DNA of 24,099 bases, taken from a virus. This document shows, one piece after another, positions 21,345-24,099 of this stretch. The position numbers were made by a program, and so were the translations under genes. The DNA lies in IMG/VR virus record IMGVR_UViG_3300037245_004169, positions 1-24,099 of that record; one strand, 5' to 3'. Below the pieces are notes generated by a model that made no database searches, was not told where the DNA came from, and saw nothing but the letters and a program-made list of their open reading frames with translations. Numbering within the stretch: position 1 is the first letter of the stretch; each line of letters begins with the position of its first letter.

Positions 21345-21364
21345 ATCACTTGTTGATAAGTGAT
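21345..21364 (-). terminator. Short hairpin after the acidic-protein gene
   Basis: ATCACTT / AAGTGAT, 7 bp with a 6-nt loop, 8 nt beyond the stop of the acidic-protein gene on the - strand. The sequence after it is mixed (TACTCTATG), with no T-tract, so termination would be weak. Confidence 0.35.
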
Positions 21365-21372
21365 GGTATTTA

Positions 21373-22218
21373 TCAATCTCCCCAGTTGATGCCCTCGTCA
21401 TCCAGGTCGTCGTTTCCGGCTATTTTGTCCTCACGGGCAATTTCTTCGTCTTCTTCCCTTTCGGCCAATTCCATTTCCTCCTCTTGGGTTGGATCAAGGT
21501 CGGGATCGTCAAAATCCGGATCTTCGGCCAATACTTCAATCAGGGGTTTCCCTGGGGTTACGGTCACGACCTTGTCGTTTTCCTCGGGCGGCAGTTCAGC
21601 GGCCTCGGCCCCGGTTAAACCAGCTTCCGGCTCGGCCTCGGGATGGATCGTGGTGTCCTGGAAGGCAAATTCATCCTCCGGTATGGTATCGGGTCCGGCA
21701 GCATCCGGCACTTCCGGATCGGTGCCGTTTTCATTTGCCGGTTCATCTTTGGCTTCTGCTGCGTCGACAGCTTTTTCAACAGCATCGGATTCTGCGGCGA
21801 ATGCGGCCTCATCCATATCTTCATCTTCATCTTCTGGCGGCAATTCTGAGTCTGGCAAATGTGCAGGGACAACCTCCTCGACCGGCTCCATCCCGTCCCC
21901 ACTTTCCTGTTCCGGTTCGGGTGCATAACGGAATTTTACTTCATAAAGGAAGTCTTCCTTCTTGGCCGGGATTGCGATGTTGACATTGTTGTTGTCGGCG
22001 GAGCAGATATTATTGACCTGGATGGTAATCTGCTTGAAATATTCCCACTCTTTTTCCTCGTTTTTCTTTTTGCAGGTGGATACCTTTTCCAGGGTGCCGA
22101 CCAGCATAAAGCGGTCCATATCGATCATAATTTGTTCATCGACAAAACGGTCAATGTCCGGCTCTTCTTCTACCGGAATCCAAAATTGGGCTTTGAAGCC
22201 GTTGGCTAATACGTCCAT
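21373..22218 (-). CDS. Acidic protein, 281 aa, with a disordered C-terminal two-thirds
   Basis: ATG 22218 has AAGGAG eight bases upstream and its own promoter. The first 100 residues look folded and strand-rich (FKAQFWIPVEEE, later FMLVGTLEKV and YFKQITIQVNNI, then DFLYEVKFRY). From about 100 on the protein is nearly all Glu, Asp, Pro and Ala, probably disordered, with runs such as PPEDEDEDMDEAAF, and it ends in DDLDDEGINWGD. This resembles the organisation of an ssDNA-binding protein (fold plus acidic recruiting tail), but no known fold is recognised. A DNA-mimic or partner-binding role is also possible. It lies just upstream of the replication operon. Confidence 0.6.
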   Translation of the reverse strand: MDVLANGFKAQFWIPVEEEPDIDRFVDEQIMIDMDRFMLVGTLEKVSTCKKKNEEKEWEYFKQITIQVNNICSADNNNVNIAIPAKKEDFLYEVKFRYAPEPEQESGDGMEPVEEVVPAHLPDSELPPEDEDEDMDEAAFAAESDAVEKAVDAAEAKDEPANENGTDPEVPDAAGPDTIPEDEFAFQDTTIHPEAEPEAGLTGAEAAELPPEENDKVVTVTPGKPLIEVLAEDPDFDDPDLDPTQEEEMELAEREEDEEIAREDKIAGNDDLDDEGINWGD

Positions 22219-22260
22219 AATTCAGTCTCCTTGTTATTGGTTAATTTTGATATTAAATAC

Positions 22261-22290
22261 AGTATAGTCCAGTTTAGGTTAATTTGTCAA
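22261..22290 (-). promoter_or_regulatory. Sigma70-type promoter for the acidic-protein gene
   Basis: Reading on the - strand: TTGACA (22290-22285), an 18-bp spacer, TATACT (22266-22261). The -35 overlaps the end of the preceding gene. An AAGGAG and ATG follow about 40 nt downstream. A good match to the host consensus, similar in quality to the promoter at 21272-21300. Confidence 0.7.
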
Positions 22291-22917
22291 AAGTTTTAAT
22301 TTCATTTCGGGCGGCAGTTTATCATACTCGATCTTTGATACAGATACCGTGTCATCCTCGCGGACTGTCCATTCCATCAGATCGTTTCTGACTATACCAT
22401 TTCCCGTGGCGCACCATACAAAATCCCCGTTGGGTCTCCGTTCAAAATCCTCTATTCTGAGTCTTTTCTTTTTGCCATATTTTGATACAAATATGGCTAT
22501 GCAGGGCTTGTAAGTTTCTATATCCGCTAAAAGGGAATTGCAATAAAGGGAATAATATCTGGCTATACTGCCGAGCAATCGTAGCCGGTGTTCGTCGACT
22601 TCTTTTTGATCGAAATCACGGAGGGTGTTCAGCGACTCGATATCGCGGCCGGTGCCGTATAAGAAGGCGACATCTCCCCGGCGAACGATACAATAGGCGA
22701 TATGCCTATTGCGGTAAGAGCGCTTTAGAGCGGCCAGCCTTCGCTGAATGCGGGGTTGCAGGTCGGCACTAAGGGCAACCAGCTTATGATATTCTGGCCA
22801 TCGGTCCTCTTTACGGAAATATGGCATACCAGAATCGCGGAGGTTATCTTTCGATTCCCGTATTTCCCGACCCAAATCTTTTAGGATTGCTTTTTCTTTT
22901 GTTAATGGATGATACAT
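22279..22917 (-). CDS. Hypothetical basic protein, 212 aa
   Basis: ATG 22917 is preferred, with GAGGAG five bases upstream; a GTG at 22929 has no RBS. The N-terminal half is a highly basic, helical region (LKDLGREIRESKDNLRDSG; IQRRLAALKRSYRNRHIAY), followed by a mixed region (RRGDVAFLYGTGRDIESL) and a strand-rich C-terminal end with EDFERRPNGDFVWCATGNG. Four cysteines are scattered, so no metal site is evident. I recognise no family. It lies between DNA ligase and the acidic protein in the early module. Confidence 0.6.
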   Translation of the reverse strand: MYHPLTKEKAILKDLGREIRESKDNLRDSGMPYFRKEDRWPEYHKLVALSADLQPRIQRRLAALKRSYRNRHIAYCIVRRGDVAFLYGTGRDIESLNTLRDFDQKEVDEHRLRLLGSIARYYSLYCNSLLADIETYKPCIAIFVSKYGKKKRLRIEDFERRPNGDFVWCATGNGIVRNDLMEWTVREDDTVSVSKIEYDKLPPEMKLKLLTN

Positions 22918-22961
22918 AATTCTCCTCACTATGTGTCCAGTTATATGCCCTAATCCGTTTT

Positions 22962-22994
22962 ATGCGGACATAATGTCCGTATTTATGTCCGCAT
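22962..22994. repeat. 12-bp perfect inverted repeat between ligase and the next gene
   Basis: ATGCGGACATAA (22962-22973) and TTATGTCCGCAT (22983-22994) are exact reverse complements around a 9-bp centre. There is no T-tract on either side, so this looks more like a binding site, or a cruciform, than a terminator. Confidence 0.6.
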
Positions 22995-23009
22995 CGGTGT
23001 CCGGTTTAT
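22974..23009. repeat. Iteron-like array: TGTCCG three times at 12-bp steps
   Basis: TGTCCG starts at 22974, 22986 and 22998, exactly 12 bp apart, each followed by six A/T-rich or mixed bases; a reverse copy CGGACA is at 22965-22970 and a near copy TGTCCA at 22934. The array fills the gap between the ligase stop and the next gene and overlaps the inverted repeat at 22962-22994. Confidence 0.6.
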
Positions 23010-24099
23010 TTGGCTTTGTTGGTATTGGATTTGCTCCGTTCCAATATCAGTTCGTAGCTATCAGCCTCGTCCTTGTCTTCCCGGCGTTCCTTTATGATGG
23101 GGAGAAAAAGGCTCATGGTATCTTTACTCTTTGAGGTAATAATTTCGTTGTATTCTATTTCCCAAATGTGGCCGATGAAATATTCGGGCGGTTTTGCGCG
23201 GAGGATATCGTCCAATCCCGATCCGCTGTTTACCTTTATTTTGCCGTCTGCGCTTTCAAGGTTGAGTCCCCCAATCCAGGCCGAGGTATCGACTACCGTG
23301 TCCCCTCTCATTACCGTTTCCTGTTTAAAGGCGTATGTCCCGGTGCAAAGCAGGTCGGCAGGGTCTTTCTTTTTCATTTTTACACAATCTTTGTTGCCGG
23401 TGGTTGAGCTTTTCCAAATGCCCTTCAGGTTTTTTAGGATGCAACCTTCGCGGCCAGCAGCCAGTTGGATATCGAAAAAGGCGTATGCCTCTTCCAGGCT
23501 ATTGACCATCTTGGTCGGTATAAGTTTTAGCTTCGGCGACCCGGTCGCTGCCTTGGATATGGTTACGGCATTTTCGAGTGCGCGGAGGCGGAGTTCATAC
23601 GGGAAATCACATTTCTTTTTTCTCCAGTCGGCGAGGGGCATCATGTCCCATACCTTTATATGAATGCGGCTGGCCTCTTCCTCGGAGATTCCTTTTTTGC
23701 CTTCGATGGCCTTGGTAATAATGGCGTTGCCAGCTTTGCGCGGTAAAAATTCGGTTCCGGCTTCGTTCATTACGAGGCCTTCCCCGTGGATGACCGTCTC
23801 AATGTTCCCGTTTATGGGCATGGCCAATATTTCCTCTTCCAGGTTACCGTGGAAGTTCAAGGGCTTCATATTGCGGGTCAAAAAGTTTACCAGTTTCTGG
23901 CCGGGTTTGTATATGATATTCATAAAAAGGCCGTCCGCTTTTAGCTGGCAAAGGGCTTTATATGTGATCTCGTCCAGATGTTCTGCGGTAAAAGAGGCAC
24001 ACCTCATATACAGCTTTTCGGTGCAAAGGCCTTTCCAAACCTTATTGATCGTTTTTGCAGATACCCCGCATCGGGCATCCTTTTTAATAATGCGCTCCA
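23006..24099 (-). CDS. 30: ATP-dependent DNA ligase, T4 gp30-like (5' end outside the window)
   Basis: The open frame reaches the window edge. A Met at 24007 is internal: residues upstream of it (ARCGVSAKTINKVWKGL) match the T4 ligase region before the active site. Nucleotidyltransferase motif I is QLKADG, holding the Lys that takes AMP; motif IV is EGCILKN; motif V is near CVKMKKK; and the C-terminal OB part has GKIKVNSGSGLDD, YFIGHIWEIEYN and LFLPIIKERREDK, all in T4 order. The enzyme seals nicks in replication, repair and recombination. Odd points: motif III reads IHGEGLV instead of the usual IDGELV, and the motif Ia Arg (SRAG in T4) is not evident (NFHG here). Otherwise a clear family member. 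Confidence 0.9.
   Translation of the reverse strand, partial: ERIIKKDARCGVSAKTINKVWKGLCTEKLYMRCASFTAEHLDEITYKALCQLKADGLFMNIIYKPGQKLVNFLTRNMKPLNFHGNLEEEILAMPINGNIETVIHGEGLVMNEAGTEFLPRKAGNAIITKAIEGKKGISEEEASRIHIKVWDMMPLADWRKKKCDFPYELRLRALENAVTISKAATGSPKLKLIPTKMVNSLEEAYAFFDIQLAAGREGCILKNLKGIWKSSTTGNKDCVKMKKKDPADLLCTGTYAFKQETVMRGDTVVDTSAWIGGLNLESADGKIKVNSGSGLDDILRAKPPEYFIGHIWEIEYNEIITSKSKDTMSLFLPIIKERREDKDEADSYELILERSKSNTNKAK

Noticed and set aside
21350-21928. 192-codon Ser-rich open frame on the + strand
   Set aside because: It is the mirror of the Glu/Asp-rich codons of the acidic protein and has no RBS.

Overview
The window is a piece of a tailed-phage genome, most probably a distant T4-type (contractile-tailed) phage. 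The evidence is a set of proteins that can be recognised by sequence as counterparts of T4 gp26, gp29, gp15, gp16, gp32, gp59 and gp30, although all are very diverged. Nothing here is a host housekeeping gene. Coding is dense, with many TAATG, ATGA and TTGA stop/start overlaps. The host cannot be named from this sequence. The capsid, large terminase, sheath and tube genes are not in the window.

Left part (1-14784, all + strand) is a structural module. It runs: 3' end of an unidentified gene, a gp26-like baseplate/tail-assembly protein, a 58-codon ORF in the -1 frame, a gp29-like tape measure and the gp15-like tail terminator. Next comes a fibre/adhesin cassette of four genes, then a gp16-like small terminase, a 50-aa ORF, a one-TM protein and two paralogous proteins of unknown function. 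In the cassette, three proteins carry 2, 8 and 16 copies of one roughly 20-residue repeat. The largest, 2416 aa, continues into LamG, beta-propeller and DUF2341-like modules, several of them inserted inside one another, and ends in a C-terminal module present three times in the protein.

Middle (14785-15998): a hairpin lies at the point where the two strands converge. It is followed on the - strand by a secreted fibronectin-III-like protein and two tiny ORFs. A 320-nt gene-free stretch rich in inverted repeats follows, with a good intrinsic terminator reading on the - strand.

Right part (15999-24099, all - strand) is a replication/recombination and early-gene module. In transcription order it holds DNA ligase (5' end outside the window), an iteron-like array, an unknown basic protein, a very acidic protein, a strong sigma70-type promoter with a 13-bp inverted repeat flanking the -10, then a compact operon. 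The operon holds an unknown 175-aa protein, a possible gp33-like factor, a 60-aa ORF, a radical SAM enzyme, a 129-aa ORF, a Lar-like zinc-ribbon protein, the gp59-like helicase loader and two unknowns. The gp32-like ssDNA-binding protein follows, with its own promoter-like site and a structured leader. The close placement of gp59 and gp32 matches T4 and supports the assignments.

Most worth following up are the 20-residue repeat family, the nested domain insertions in the giant adhesin (one flanked by a 13-bp direct repeat), the structured noncoding region downstream of gp32, and the radical SAM gene inside a replication operon.
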